A DNA stretch of 64,000 nt, taken from Micropterix aruncella (lineage: Eukaryota; Arthropoda; Insecta; Lepidoptera; Micropterigidae). Shown here piece by piece: positions 22,336 through 35,000 of the stretch; position 1 is the stretch's first letter, and every line of letters begins with the position of its first letter. Under the pieces are notes generated by a model. It ran no database searches. It was not told where the DNA came from and was given only the letters and a program-made list of their open reading frames with translations. The DNA lies in the NCBI GenBank assembly GCA_944548615.1, contig OX155967.1, forward strand, positions 1,425,321 to 1,489,320, in the 5' to 3' direction. Both the position numbers and the translations under genes were made by a program.

Positions 22336-23156
22336 GGCGCAGTTCAGACAGAGGTAACACGACGCGGGTGTCGGGCAAAAATGTGGCGCGGACGTGGGGC
22401 TTTTTTGAGGCATCCATCTGGTAAAGTACTAGTCAGTGCAGACATAAGGGACATGGCGCGGGCGCGTTTTTCTGGCGCACGCGCTACGTCGTTTGGCAGT
22501 CGCAAGCGACACACCGAAGCGGCGAGTGGCGTCCGACCTCGAACGAAAATGCATGACGATATTGAATACAATATAGATTTTTTGAGTTTGTCGAGAAACA
22601 TCCATCATTATATGGCAAAATGTGGAGAGGTAGCGGGTAATGCATAAGAACGCATCCACATCGCACTGCTTCGCGGTGACTGAGCGACTGAATGCCCTTT
22701 CTGTATACTTTGGTCACGTCGCGTCCATGCTACGTCCGCGCCAAGTCCTCGCCAACTCCCGCGTGAAAACTTGTTCTAGGGCAAACATCTTAACATATAA
22801 ACGTTTAAAAGAAAAAAAACATGTTCAAAAGAAAAAAAAACAAGAAAAAAAACATTGAAATAAATAAACATATAATTTAAAGATATTTATATACATATAA
22901 AAATGAAATACATACATGTATATTTATAATAAAAAAAAAAAAAATAACGACATAATAATTAATATACGCTTATTAATAATTAATATAGTCATATAAAATA
23001 TAAATAAAATTTACAATGTTTGTAAAAAAAAAATAGTCACAGAAATAATAATAATTCACAGAAATAATAGTATTAGCGAATTTTCTGAAAAAATAAATAA
23101 AGTTATCACAGAGAAAAATTAAAATAATAGTAATAGTCACAAAGTGTAGCCAAACA
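22336..23156. other. GC-rich then AT-rich unassigned sequence
   Basis: 22340-22780 is GC-rich with repeated GCG-containing words like the preceding MITE and might be another non-autonomous element, but no clear inverted ends were found. 22800-23150 is A/T-rich simple sequence. Confidence 0.35.
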
Positions 23157-23882
23157 GAGCTAGATAGTTGAAAGTTCCTGGCCAAGCATACACGAAACCA
23201 GTTGTTTCTTTAATATTGATATACTCGGGTTAATCTTTACGTCTGCAGGTAGGATATTATATATCTTAGGCCCAATATAAGTAAAATTTCTTTGGCCAAA
23301 TGACGTACTCCTTCGGGGAACTGCGACGTACTCACTAATGGCACGTATTGTGTGGTTAGTTTGTTGGGATTCAATTTTGTCCTTGAGAACGAACCGACCC
23401 AAAATCATTTTTCATACAACATTCGCACTGCCAGAATATGCATTTCCTTAAATGTGAGTTCTGATGCATACGTGAACGGTTTTCCTAATATTAATTTGAT
23501 AAACCCTTTTGCGCGGCAAGAAATATTTGAATAATCGTTTTCGCACATCCCCCAACCACGCAGTAATGCCGTAGTTTAAAATGGACTCACATAAATCATA
23601 GTATGTCAATTTAATAGTATGTCGGTCCAATATGTTGCAGAGATCCCTAAACACGTAGCCAAGTTTTCTAGTTTGTGTGGATATATAACCAATAAGCCCA
23701 GACCACCGTAAGTTGTTGTCGATTATGACTCCAAGATATTTAATAGATTTGACCCTTTCTACATTCAAACACCGGCAGTTCAGCCTATTGTCACAGTCAT
23801 GTATAATCAGATATTTATATTTAGTTGGCCCAAGACCATTGAATGACATCAAAGGTATATTATAATGTATCAGCAAAGACAA
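23157..23882 (-). pseudogene. CR1-like reverse-transcriptase C-terminal relic
   Basis: The minus frames 23882-23448 and 23408-23160 encode IKYLGVIIDNNLRW, TYYDLCESILNYGITAW and YIGPKIYNILPADVK. These correspond segment by segment to the same part of the element at 59760-63800 (IKYLGILIDGFLRW, YYALAQSLITYGQIGW, FLAPRLYNKLR). A deletion/frameshift near 23410-23450 separates them. The upstream catalytic region is missing. Confidence 0.8.
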
Positions 23883-25664
23883 AGTTATAGTAATTCAGAA
23901 CTTTGGAAAGTTCCCAATAAAGTGCCACCTGAAAATTTACTGTTTATGTAATAATATGAAGGTAAAATCATTTTATTCACAAATAGTATCTTTCGTTACC
24001 CAGTAAATCTACATAGTAATAGATGTTTATTTTATATGGTATCCATCTAATTCTGTAATTATATCATAGTATAATACTTATTCACAAATTTATTTAATTA
24101 CTGTCGACAGAAACATATTTGACGTTTGTTTCATCTATATGTTTTAATATTTTGTAATATTACTTTGTAGTATGCAATATTATTGTTATTGTAATTTATA
24201 AATAATATATTGTTATCTAAACTGGCGGATCCCAAACTTTTCCATTTGTAGAATACCCGGATGGGTTTGGTGACAGTTCCGGATAAAAACTGACTGTCAA
24301 ATCACATAATATTACTAAAACAAATCAAGTAAAATCTCATAAACAATTAAGTGGAAAATAATAGACTAAAATGAAGGATACTTACTGTTTTAATAAGTTT
24401 ATTTTAAAACTAAAAATATGTAGGAATAAATATGGCCTCCACTGGCTGAATACAATATGTGATGCAAGTGTAAGTAAATGTTCCAGTGCAAATGAATTTT
24501 ATTTAAAAAACAAAGTAATTTTAGAGTCATGCAACTGTTTCAATGTTCTATTATCGCATTAAACTTCGACCTTATGTCGGATGTTTAGTCATAAATCCGG
24601 AAGGCATCCAGTCTACTTATAAATTTGTTTCTTGTCATTGATATGTAGCGGGTAAAAACGTGAGTAAAATGAAAATAGCTTCATCATCTTCTAATGGGTA
24701 TTCGTATCTCGGTCCAATCCGATACAGTGGTTAAGATTCAGTGTAACGAGGATTTCATTAGGTCTGTTTAAGTGCTGAACTATATTTTATATGTTTTTCT
24801 TTATATCAGCCGTTAATTCTAATTTACAAGTTGGAGAGAGATAATTTCTTGAACCCTTATGGAGATATCGCGGAACCTTTATGTTCCGCGGTACCCAGTT
24901 CGCTCAGTGCTGATCTATATATCAATAATTATGGTCTTTTAGGCATTCATTATTATTGTTTTTCCCTATACCTGCATATCTTTATTTGTAATGATGGTGG
25001 GTTACATCGCATATATATTTTTTAATTGTTTTTATTTGCCTAATATTTGCGTCTTCGTTTAAATATAATATAAAATCAGAATATCAAATTATTAGGATTT
25101 TCTGGGCCAAGTTAGATATAATATGAGAAACCTGTCACAGAAAGTTTTCCACTAACTATAAATATGCAGTAATTATAAATACATAAAAACTTATTAGTGA
25201 TTATTCAGAAATTACAATGTGAAATTTATGGACGTAAATTTTGATCTTATACAATTATGTATATAATTCTATATAGGTACATTGTAAAATATTATCTTAT
25301 AATAATGAGCCCGCTAATGTGTAATTTCAGAATAAAGAGAAGAAACGAACGAACATATTATATACAACAAATATGTATGTTAAACCATCAAAGAAGTTAT
25401 AACTATGCCACTACGATTGTAATTCGGTGTACGATAGTCAACTTCAGAATCCACACCTATACACGGATATTCTTTTTAAATAGAGTCGAACGAGCATACT
25501 TTCGATATCGATTTCTGGCCCGTTTTCGGCTGTTGTACTAGTGGTTGTACTCTAATTGTCAGTCAACAGAGCTGTCATTATGTTTCTCTGTTTACGTTTT
25601 TTATTTTCGATTTTGTAACCTTCGCCAACGATCGAATTGTTTCAAGATCAAGTAAATCATTAAA
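23883..25664. other. Upstream region of Chpf, no recognised element
   Basis: AT-rich sequence without coding features. The Chpf promoter and 5' UTR must lie here or be supplied by an upstream non-coding exon; no TATA box or initiator could be assigned with confidence. Confidence 0.4.
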
Positions 25665-26003
25665 ATGGCGGTAAAATTATATTACAGCCGCTGGGTAATA
25701 TCCCAAATAAAAGGAAACACAGTATTCTTTATTGGAGTAATAGTAGGATTAGCCTTAGCTCTCACTCTGTCGCCTTCAAATGATGAATACTGCGATTATA
25801 TAAGTGTGAATTCAGTGAAATCGTCTGTGGACGATTATAAAACGACAACGGATGCTTACGAACCGCGCTTGAGCCCGAATGCTAAGAGTACTCTCGAGCA
25901 GAACATTGTCGGCAACGTGAACCGGCCTCGGTATTACAGCACCGAACTCGGAATCAAGGATAAATTATTTGTCGGCGTTTTGACCTCGGAGCAGAACATT
26001 CAG
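25665..26003 (+). CDS. Chpf: Chpf exon 1 (113 codons)
   Basis: Start codon, membrane anchor, Ser/Thr-rich stem and the first strand of the glycosyltransferase fold. Ends TCGGAGCAGAACATTCAG before GTATTA, phase 0. Confidence 0.88.
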
Positions 26004-29000
26004 GTATTATTCAATTATGGGCTTTATTTCGATTTAGCTATAATATAGCTTTGACCCTTTGCGGAACACTTGTCGTAAAAGCCATTTTGGCCAAAATCAC
26101 TTTTTGATGCAGTCTTACTCAATTTTGCGAGCTCTATCGATCGGTATATTTAGAGTTGTCATATTCCCATAAAAATATCTTTTACTACACAGAAAATTTT
26201 GTAGCCTAAATACGTATTTCTTAAAAATAATTCTGTAAAAACATTCCATATAAAAGTAGTTGCTGTAAGCACCGCATATTTACTGCGTGGCCGATACAAC
26301 ATATGTTTTAAAAAAAAAATCTATTTTTTTTTCTCATAACAATTGTCGTAAAGGATGGCAAAATTTGGAAATGGCTTTTACAACCTTAGTATTAGACACA
26401 TTTTTTTCATTTATTCTGCCCACATTGGTTGTAAAAACCAAAACACACGTATGATTGTTTTACAACGTAGCTTAGGTAATCACTAGTAGCTATGGTGAAG
26501 GTACCTATAGCCTGCGCTGAAGCGCGGCTCGCGGCAATTCGTCCGCTTGCTTGCTCAGTCACTCACTCGCTTGCATTTGTTTACATTTATTGGCTATGTG
26601 ATCTGTATTCGAGTTTTTGTCGATAAGTGCCTGCCTATCATAGTTTCGATGATAGAGAAGAAAAATAGTGCCTTTGATGCTTTATTAAAAAGAAAGGAAA
26701 AAACTGCTGCAAAAAAAAACAAGAATTGCTATCCCTTCAACTGAGGTTATAGACGTAGTGGTAACTACCTCTGACACCCCGCCTGTATCCGACGTGTACT
26801 ATAAAGCACTTTACGAGACTGGATTTGACGCTGCTGCCGTAGAAGAGACCGGTTCCAGCAATTTAACTGCTGCACCTATAATATCTCAAGAAATTTACAT
26901 ACTATTTGCTGATACCAGACCTGGACTCGCAACCGACGCTGTAGACGTAGTGACAACTAGCTATGACACCCCCACTGTACCTGACATGAACTCTAAAGCA
27001 CTTCCCGACACTGGATTTGACGCTGCTGCCGTAGTGGATATCGGTCCCGGCAATTCAATTGCTGCACCTCCAATTATATCTCAAGAGATTTACGTACCGT
27101 TTTCTGAAACTGTACCTGGATCTGAAGTCGAGGCTGATGGCGAATTACCTACTAAAAAATTCAAAGATATTCGAGTAGCTACGTTTAAAAAAAAGAATTT
27201 GAATCAAATGGAAATTAAATATTCTATGAAGGAAGAAGCATTGTTTTGCTTTTTCAAAAAGTGCAGAAGAAAGTAAAGGGGAAAGGTAAAGGCAAAGGGA
27301 GGGGAAAAAAGATAGAAGGGATTGACGAAAGCCATGAAATAGAGTACCAGAAAGTGCTAAACAGCTTCATCTTAACTCCAAAGTATTCCAAAAAACTGAC
27401 CATAATCTGCATCTAAGTATTCGGATTTGAAGAAATTGTGTTCGGATGGAACAATTCCTAAAAGGTTCCACAGAGAGTTTCAGGAAATGCCCTATGATAG
27501 CAAAATCAGTGTTGCACTCGTTGAAACACATGAAGAAGATGAGGTTGCATCGGAGGTTCTGGAGGAGATTGTGGATAGATATCCATAATCTCCTCCTCAA
27601 TCTCCGATGTCACTCCAGAGCTCCAATCAAAGTCATACTTGATTTTAAGTTGCCCCAGTTGACGTTGCTAAACATACTTCATTCATAACATCACTGGTTA
27701 CTATTTTTGTTGTTAATTGTATTTTATTATTCTAAAATAATAGTTTTTCTAAGAGAGAAATAGAGCATTACATCATTTGCTCCTAGATTACAAGTTCTAA
27801 CTAGAAGAAACCTAATTATATTGTATTCAAATACAACAATAAAATCTCGTTTTTCTATGGAAACCTGTCTTTTACTACACAAATAGCAGGCTATTTTAAT
27901 TACAAAATATTTATTGTATTTCTATTTTAATTAGAAACTATTTTTGTCGTAATAACCAATTAACATGAAATTTCATGTAGTAAAAGCCACACTAACTCCT
28001 AAACTATAACACATACTCTTTTCTGGTTTACATCAAATAGAAGTACTCAAAATTTTATGAAAATATTTCACAGATATATCAATATAACTATAAAAACCAA
28101 AAAAAATACAATCAAAAACATGTGGATTTTTTTGTTTTTTGCTCCTCCTGTAAAGTAGCGTTTTGGTCTTTACGACAAGTGTTCTGCGAAGGGTCGAATA
28201 TGGGTTGTGGGAGTTTAAACTAACTTCCCGTTGACTTCGCAAAGTTCGTCCAATTGGTCCGATCCAATCACCCTGGTCAGTCCAATCAGTCCGGTTATCG
28301 GATAGACGGTTATACTATTCAGGCTAAGATCTCACGAAGCGGTTTTCACCCACGCCCCCGGCCTCCGTAGAATACAGATATCTATGTAAAATTCGCCTGC
28401 ACTGCGTTGCCCGCGCCTGCGGTTGATTAGCGGGCGACGCTGTGCAGGCGCGCGGGTGTGGCTATTGACAATCTCGATTGACCGCGCAACGCGATTTTCT
28501 CCATTCAAGTTTGCGGGCCGTTTCGCAACCGCAGCGGCTACATGACCGCGCAAACCTACAGTGTCAAGATTTAAAACAAAACAGTTGGCCGCAACCGCGG
28601 CGGGTGCGAATGAAAACCGCACCGTAAGTAGCCTCAATGTGTCAAAACCCTGAATTTCATTTCGGTTTAGCCGTATGCTCGACAATACGTATGCCGTATG
28701 CCGTAATACAACATTACTATTTTGGGGAAATGATGCAACCAGTAAAAGGATCTTCCTTTTGCAAATGAGAGCACTGTGCAGCATGTATCAGGTAACGACC
28801 GGGACCTCATGCAGAGAATATTTCGGTAAGGCAAGGATAACGACTATGTATTTGGCATTCATATACCAGTGCTCAATGTATGCCAGACAGCCCCTAGATT
28901 CCGAAATGACGATACGATATAGGATTGTCGTCACTCGAAGTAGGAGCTGAAAGCTTTTATCGTATGTTGTCAGACTGTAAATTGTTGCACTGCGATTAGG

Positions 29001-32000
29001 TGGCTGATCGACGTTAACCAATAAATAGAGCAAGTCATTCTTCTGCGACTGCATCAAACTTGTTTGGGAGATTTTTGAAGAGTTATTGGGTAATCATTTT
29101 CTTACATATCGAGTAAAAACACTATATGTAATAGAATAGACGTCGTATATTGTAACTCTAACATTGGCATATCGTCGATCTACATATTTATTGTTATAGG
29201 TGTAAAATCCCTCTCCTATCGTTCTGTCCATGTCCCAGTTTGGTCCATTTCTCAAATTGCTAAGTTTTCTTGTAATTCTCATTGTAGTGGCATCTCTTGA
29301 TGATTTTATCCGGTGATGCCTCTTAAATGCTTAGTAGTGATTCCTTGCAAACCACTTAACCCATATACGCCCAGTGATTATTAAACGAAACAAGATAAAT
29401 AAATACAAACGGAGCTGCCATGGAATTCACCGACCGGAGTCGGGCCCATCATAATACTATTTTTTTACACTTCTGGAGGGTGAGCAGTGGATTCCGGACT
29501 TACGAACCGGCTGTGGTAGGTTTAGGACAGCTGTCTTGCCACATGTTAGCGTTCACCTTACCACCCATTCACTCCCCCTTCGAAGCCATAGAATTTGAGA
29601 TGCGCAAATCGCAGTTTTAGATAATTTTTCTAAGAAAGAGTTGATTATTTTTCTGGAAAGGCTAAGATCTTTAAAGAGGTGAAATAGAGATTTAGCTGGC
29701 AGGCCACGAGCGCCAACTTCCACCGCGTGAAGGTGAACAGTGAAGCCGTTCCGGGTTACGGCATTTGCAAGATCATGGTATTTATTTAATTTGTACTCGT
29801 GGTCTTTTGGGATATTTGATTCCCATGGAACAGTTAATTCTACAATAAGAGCCACCTTCCGAGATAGAGAGTAAAGAGTTATATCTGGACGGAGGGCTGT
29901 GCATCCGAGACTTTCAGGGAATTTATACTGCTTAGAGACCGAATCAACCTCCAGAATCCAATCTGTAGCTTTCTCGATTATTGAGAAAGGTTTTGTAGTT
30001 AAATGTTTTTTGCCTTTAGAGCCATCCCGCACAAACTGTATTGGGGGTTTGGAGGATACTGTCAAACCCTTGTTGGCACGAGTTTGACAGTAGTACTTTT
30101 GTAAAAGCATCGTAAATCCTTTGTGAGCTCAGTAAAATCCAAAAAACTGCCATCTATCGCAAGAGTACGGAACTATCTCCTATTAGCAACGAAGTTTTAG
30201 TAGAATTGACACTTTGGATTGAAACAGTAAGCAGTGCCAGTTGTGTCGTGTTCGCATCGTGCAAGATTCATGTCGTCTCCCGAAAAAAAGTCAGTAAATA
30301 TTCAGTTGAGTAAAGCTTTGTACAAGTATCATACTTTTGTAGTAAAAAAAATAAATTGTAGATAGAATTAGTAGATTGCATGTTAAAATAATGATACATA
30401 TTAAATAAACTCATTATAACATCTTTGTTTGAATTAACTATAACGAATGTAGGATATTTGCCCGTTGTTTCGTTTTATAACACCTCTAAAATACCTAGTT
30501 AACCCTTCAGGCCTCGGCCCCTCAGCCGATTGACAAGTTGCTGTCCCAAAAAATTTTAGTAAAAATTAGTAAAAAAAATTAATTACGACACTGTCTCGCC
30601 AAAACATTAATTACTGCCAAACCACTGTACCCATAATTAAAATGAAACATATTAACATAATAAAACATAATAAAATAAAACAAATTAAATTAAAATAAAA
30701 TTAAAACGGGGCCGTCACGCTGAATGGTGTTGTGGCCGATATCGGCCAATCGGGGTCTGAGGGGTTAACAAAAAAATATATAATAAAACTAGTCAATATT
30801 TTTATAGGGACCTATCAACATAAACATATCTGGAAATAACCAAAATCGAAATCCCTAAATAGTTCCGGGCATATATGGGTTAAATCTTTGACAGTTTTAA
30901 TCATTAGTACAGTTTTTTTGGTTTTTTTTTTTTTTGTTCCTGGTTTATCGGCAATCAGTCGAAGGACTATGAGTCGATGTGGTGACATAGCTTAATCTCT
31001 TGCAGAATGTGCTCCCCAGCGAGAGCATGCACTCATCCTTAAGGCCTAGAGCTACTGTCTGTCTTGCAGCTCTAGGATGTTGTGTCGCTTCAGTCGTTTT
31101 GCGTAGTTCTGTGTCATCAGCTGGCGTGCTAATTTGTTAGGATGATTAATTAGCCGCTGCTTATATCTCTCTGATGTGTTTCGGATTTCCTCCTTTACTG
31201 TGCTCACAGACAGGTTTTGATGTAGTTCATTGTTGGTAATATACCACGGTACATTTGCTATTGATCTCAAGATCTTGTTCTGTAGTCTCTGTATGACATT
31301 AATATTTGAGTCGCTAGCGCTGCCCCAGAGTTGGATACCGTACGTCCATATCAGCACTTGACACTAACTGGAAAAACAAATAGCAAAACATTATAGAAAT
31401 GAAAGTACTTGCTTTGTAACATTGCACTAAAAGTAATCCTGGATTATAACCCCCTGATCATATGAGAAACCATTTCAAAGCATATTTAGCCCTAGCGCAC
31501 TGGCGGCCTGTTGGCGGCGGCTGGGTCGTTGCGGCCAGCGAGATTTACTACTATATGTATGTTTACAAGCGCACGCACCTCTGTTGCCAACAGGCCACCA
31601 GTGAGTTAGTCAAAAAGTTAGTCTTGAAATAATCGCACAAAATATTAAGCACTGCACCAGTTGCCCATTTTCGAGTGCCCAATTCCACGGGAAAAATTAC
31701 TGGAAATGATTTCTCATCTCTATTTTTAGCGCTTATCGAGAAGTATCAATAATTGTCAAAAAATTATGTTCATTTGTGACTATTTGTTTTCAAATCCATG
31801 CTGCTTAACCCTTCAGGCCTCGGCCCCTCAGCCGATTGACAAGTTGCTGTCCCAAAAAATTTTAGTAAAAATTAGTAAAAAAAATTAATTACGACACTGT
31901 CTCGCCAAAACATTAATTACTGCCAAACCACTGTACCCATAATTAAAATGAAACATATTAACATAATAAAACATAATAAAATAAAACAAATTAAATTAAA

Positions 32001-35000
32001 ATAAAATTAAAACGGGGCCGTCACGCTGAATGGTGTTGTGGCCGATATCGGCCAATCGGGGCCTGAGGGGTTAACAAAAAAATATATAATAAAACTAGTC
32101 AATATTTTTATAGGGACCTATCAACATAAACATATCTGGAAATAACCAAAATCGAAATCCCTAAATAGTTCCGGGCATATATGGGTTAAATCTTTGACAG
32201 TTTTAATCATTAGTACAGTTTTTTTGTTTTTTTTTTTTTGTTCCTGGTTTATCGGCAATCAGTCTGGTTATAAAATCCATCAGTTATTTTCCTGTGAGTT
32301 TCTCCCACTGCTGAAGGGTGGTTTTTGTGGACTGTAAATGTTATTTACCTTTGCGTTCTCTCGTTCTTCCTGGCCGCCGAGTAGTCTCCCGTATCTGGTT
32401 CACACTCTATTAGATGATCACACAGTGAAAGAGTTTATTTCAAAGGAACGTTTATTGTCACTCAGTTTACTCGTGAGTTACAGTATACACTTAAATTATG
32501 CGCGCGAGTACGTGACCAGCCAAGGAGCTGCCGTATGTACACTATTATCCCGCCGCTTAAGGGTCGTTCATTCTCGACCTCGGTATTTTTGTGACTGTTC
32601 GATTTTCCAAAATCGTTCACTAGCCTCGCTAAAGCCCCGCCACTCTAACCCGTGATTGGTTAAAAGGCAATGGCGGCGGTAAGAGACCGGCCCACTGAGG
32701 GTTAAGGGGTGTGGCTTAGCGAGAGTACATATTATTCAATGAGGCTTACATTTTTAACTTAAATTAATCTCACCTTAATTGAAGGTAATTTTCTATAATA
32801 TGTATTACTACTACTTTATCATTAGGTTTATAGCGAAAATATGTAGATTAAACATTAACAATACATCATATTTAGTACTTAAAATTACTTCGAATAGTTA
32901 GCATAATTATAAGTATTTGATTTTATCCAAGCTTTCAGTCGAATAATTAATAGCCTCCCCATTACCTCAAACATTGCGATTATTTTGAGATTACCACATT
33001 TGTTTTAATATAAGAGGGTTGCGCGAGCGGCTTGCCGCGTTTACGATTTTTTGTTATCGGTCGACACCCTCGATATATCCACTGCGAGAAATGACAGGCT
33101 GATAATTAATTAGGGGTCTTCGGCCCTTAAAGACGGCGATATATTATTACCAGGACCTTTCATGGAATTTTGTCCTGCGTATTTAGTTAGGGCTTCCTTG
33201 CGGATGATTTTAATATTTGAATGAGCCGTATTTTGTTTCAGTGTCTGTTATTTATGTCTGTTATGGGGTGGCTCGAGCGTGTGAAAGAGGAATATAAGCT
33301 TCTAAGAATCGATCTCTCGCTAACAGCCACCCATATTAGAGAATGCAAGTGATAATTCGTACATTTCCCCGCTCATGGCAACGTGCCATTAACTTATTTT
33401 ACGAAATATTTACCTTAGATCTACGTTATTTATATCTATGGCTTATTCTATTCGGGCGGACAATTCTAATCTAACTAGTTTGCTTATTGACCTGCGATAA
33501 ATTTTTCCGTCGACTTTTACATCTACTATCCTGACAACACCTGTTTTGTCAGGGTAGACTTCCGTTACTATAGCGCGAGGCCATCTTCCTCTTTCTAGAG
33601 AGGGATCCAATATTAACACCAGTTCCCCCACCCTTAGTGGAGGTTGTACCTCCTTCCATTTAGGTCGAGAGACTAGCATAGGTAGTACTTCTTTAGACCA
33701 CCTATTCCAAAAAGCGTCAGCTAGAGCTTGGGTCTGTCTCCACTGTTTACGGTTACATATATCTCCAATGGTAAATTTACCCATAGCGATGCTGTTAGAG
33801 TGTCCTAACAAAAAGCTTTGCAGCGTAAGTGGCTCCTGGTCTCGACTGTCTATAGTGATGTGCGAGATAGGCCGCTGATTAAGGATTGACTCCACTTCAG
33901 CCAATAAGGTCTGCATCATTTCCACAGAAGGCGCTCTTTCTTTCAATATGGCGTACAAAGCTCTTTTGGCTGACTTAACCATCGATTCCCAGCAGCCGCC
34001 ATGATGGGGAGAAGCAGGTGGTATAAAACTCCAGTCAATCTGGTCGTTACTTAAACGTTCACGGATACGTTCATCGTCAATCTCTGAAACGACCTTCTTC
34101 AATTCGGCACTCGCACTTTTTAGATTAGATGCATTATCTGACATTATCACCCTTGGTTTGCCCCGCCGGGCTATGAATCTTCTTATCGCTTGTATTGTCG
34201 AATTAGTAGACAAATCAAATGCTAATTCAATGTGAACCGCTCGTGTGGTTAGACAAGAGAACAACACGCCATATCGTTTCTCCACTTTTCTTCGTATAGT
34301 CACCTGAACCGGCCCGAAGTAGTCTACGCCTACGGCGTTAAAACACCTCGTATGATGCTGCAAACGTGACATCGGGAGTTGTCCCATCAACGCTGTGACT
34401 GGTTTTGCCCTTCTCATTTTGCACAGCATACACTGGTATATAAATTTTTTGACCGTTTGACGGGGACTAATTAGCCAGAACCTCTGGCGTAGGCTGGCCA
34501 ATGTCGTTTCAACCCCGGAATGAGCCATCTCCTCATGAGTTCTTACCACCAGTAGTTGTGTATAGCGATCCCGGCCGTCAAGTATTATGGGATACTTAGT
34601 GTCGTGTGGTATACCCGGCGCATTTGCGATGCGGCCGCCTACTCTTATTAAGCCCCGCTCGTCTAAGTACATTTAAACCTATCAAACGGCTATTCCTAGG
34701 TAAAGTCCCTTTCACTCGTATAAGTTCTATTTCTTTCTTAAAAGAACGACTCTGCGACTCCTTTAATAATATTATTTCAGCGCTGGCAATGTCTTGTCCG
34801 TTTAAAATGCAGTTATTTGTGGCACCTCTACATAGTTGAATAAACTTCCTAACGTAGGCCGCTACGCGCAATAATCTGCGATGTTGGGAGAATCTCGCGA
34901 CATCTATTGTGCTCGTAGGTACAGCGTGTAGTGCAAATACCGCCAATGGTTTATACTCGAGGGATATCTTATCCTTTTCCCCGGGTTGATGGGGAACCTT

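Larger units (their letters stand above)
26050..28198. mobile_element. Unclassified TIR DNA transposon
   Basis: Inverted ends of about 31 bp: the left begins TTTGACCCTTTGCGGAACAC and the right ends GTGTTCTGCGAAGGGTCGAA. The strongest shared block is GAACACTTGTCGTAAA. Inside both ends a motif near TTGTMGTAAAAGCC recurs in both orientations (about 26070, 26180, 26342, 26375, 26430, 26458; 27870, 27944, 27978, 28167), as in subterminal transposase-binding arrays. No target duplication was visible. It carries a broken gene of unknown family. It lies in Chpf intron 1, starting 47 bp after exon 1. Confidence 0.75.
29360..30879. mobile_element. piggyBac-like TTAA element with nested insertions
   Basis: TTAA at 29356-29359 and 30880-30883 flank inverted ends CCCATATACGCCCAG and CCGGGCATATATGGG. 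The interior is mostly later insertions: an RLE retroelement 3' end (29399-30115) and a second, smaller TTAA MITE (30501-30767). No transposase remains. Confidence 0.7.

Noticed and set aside
22321..22858. Overlapping 70-108 codon frames on both strands
   Set aside because: GC-rich repeat-like DNA where long open frames arise by chance in several frames at once.
28332..28784. 150-codon minus-strand frame
   Set aside because: Mostly spans the GC-rich MITE candidate; no recognisable domain.
32338..32655. 105-codon frame, repeated identically at 39270-39587
   Set aside because: It lies inside the BEL LTRs, so it is duplicated by the LTR pair; no domain and no reason to think it is translated.
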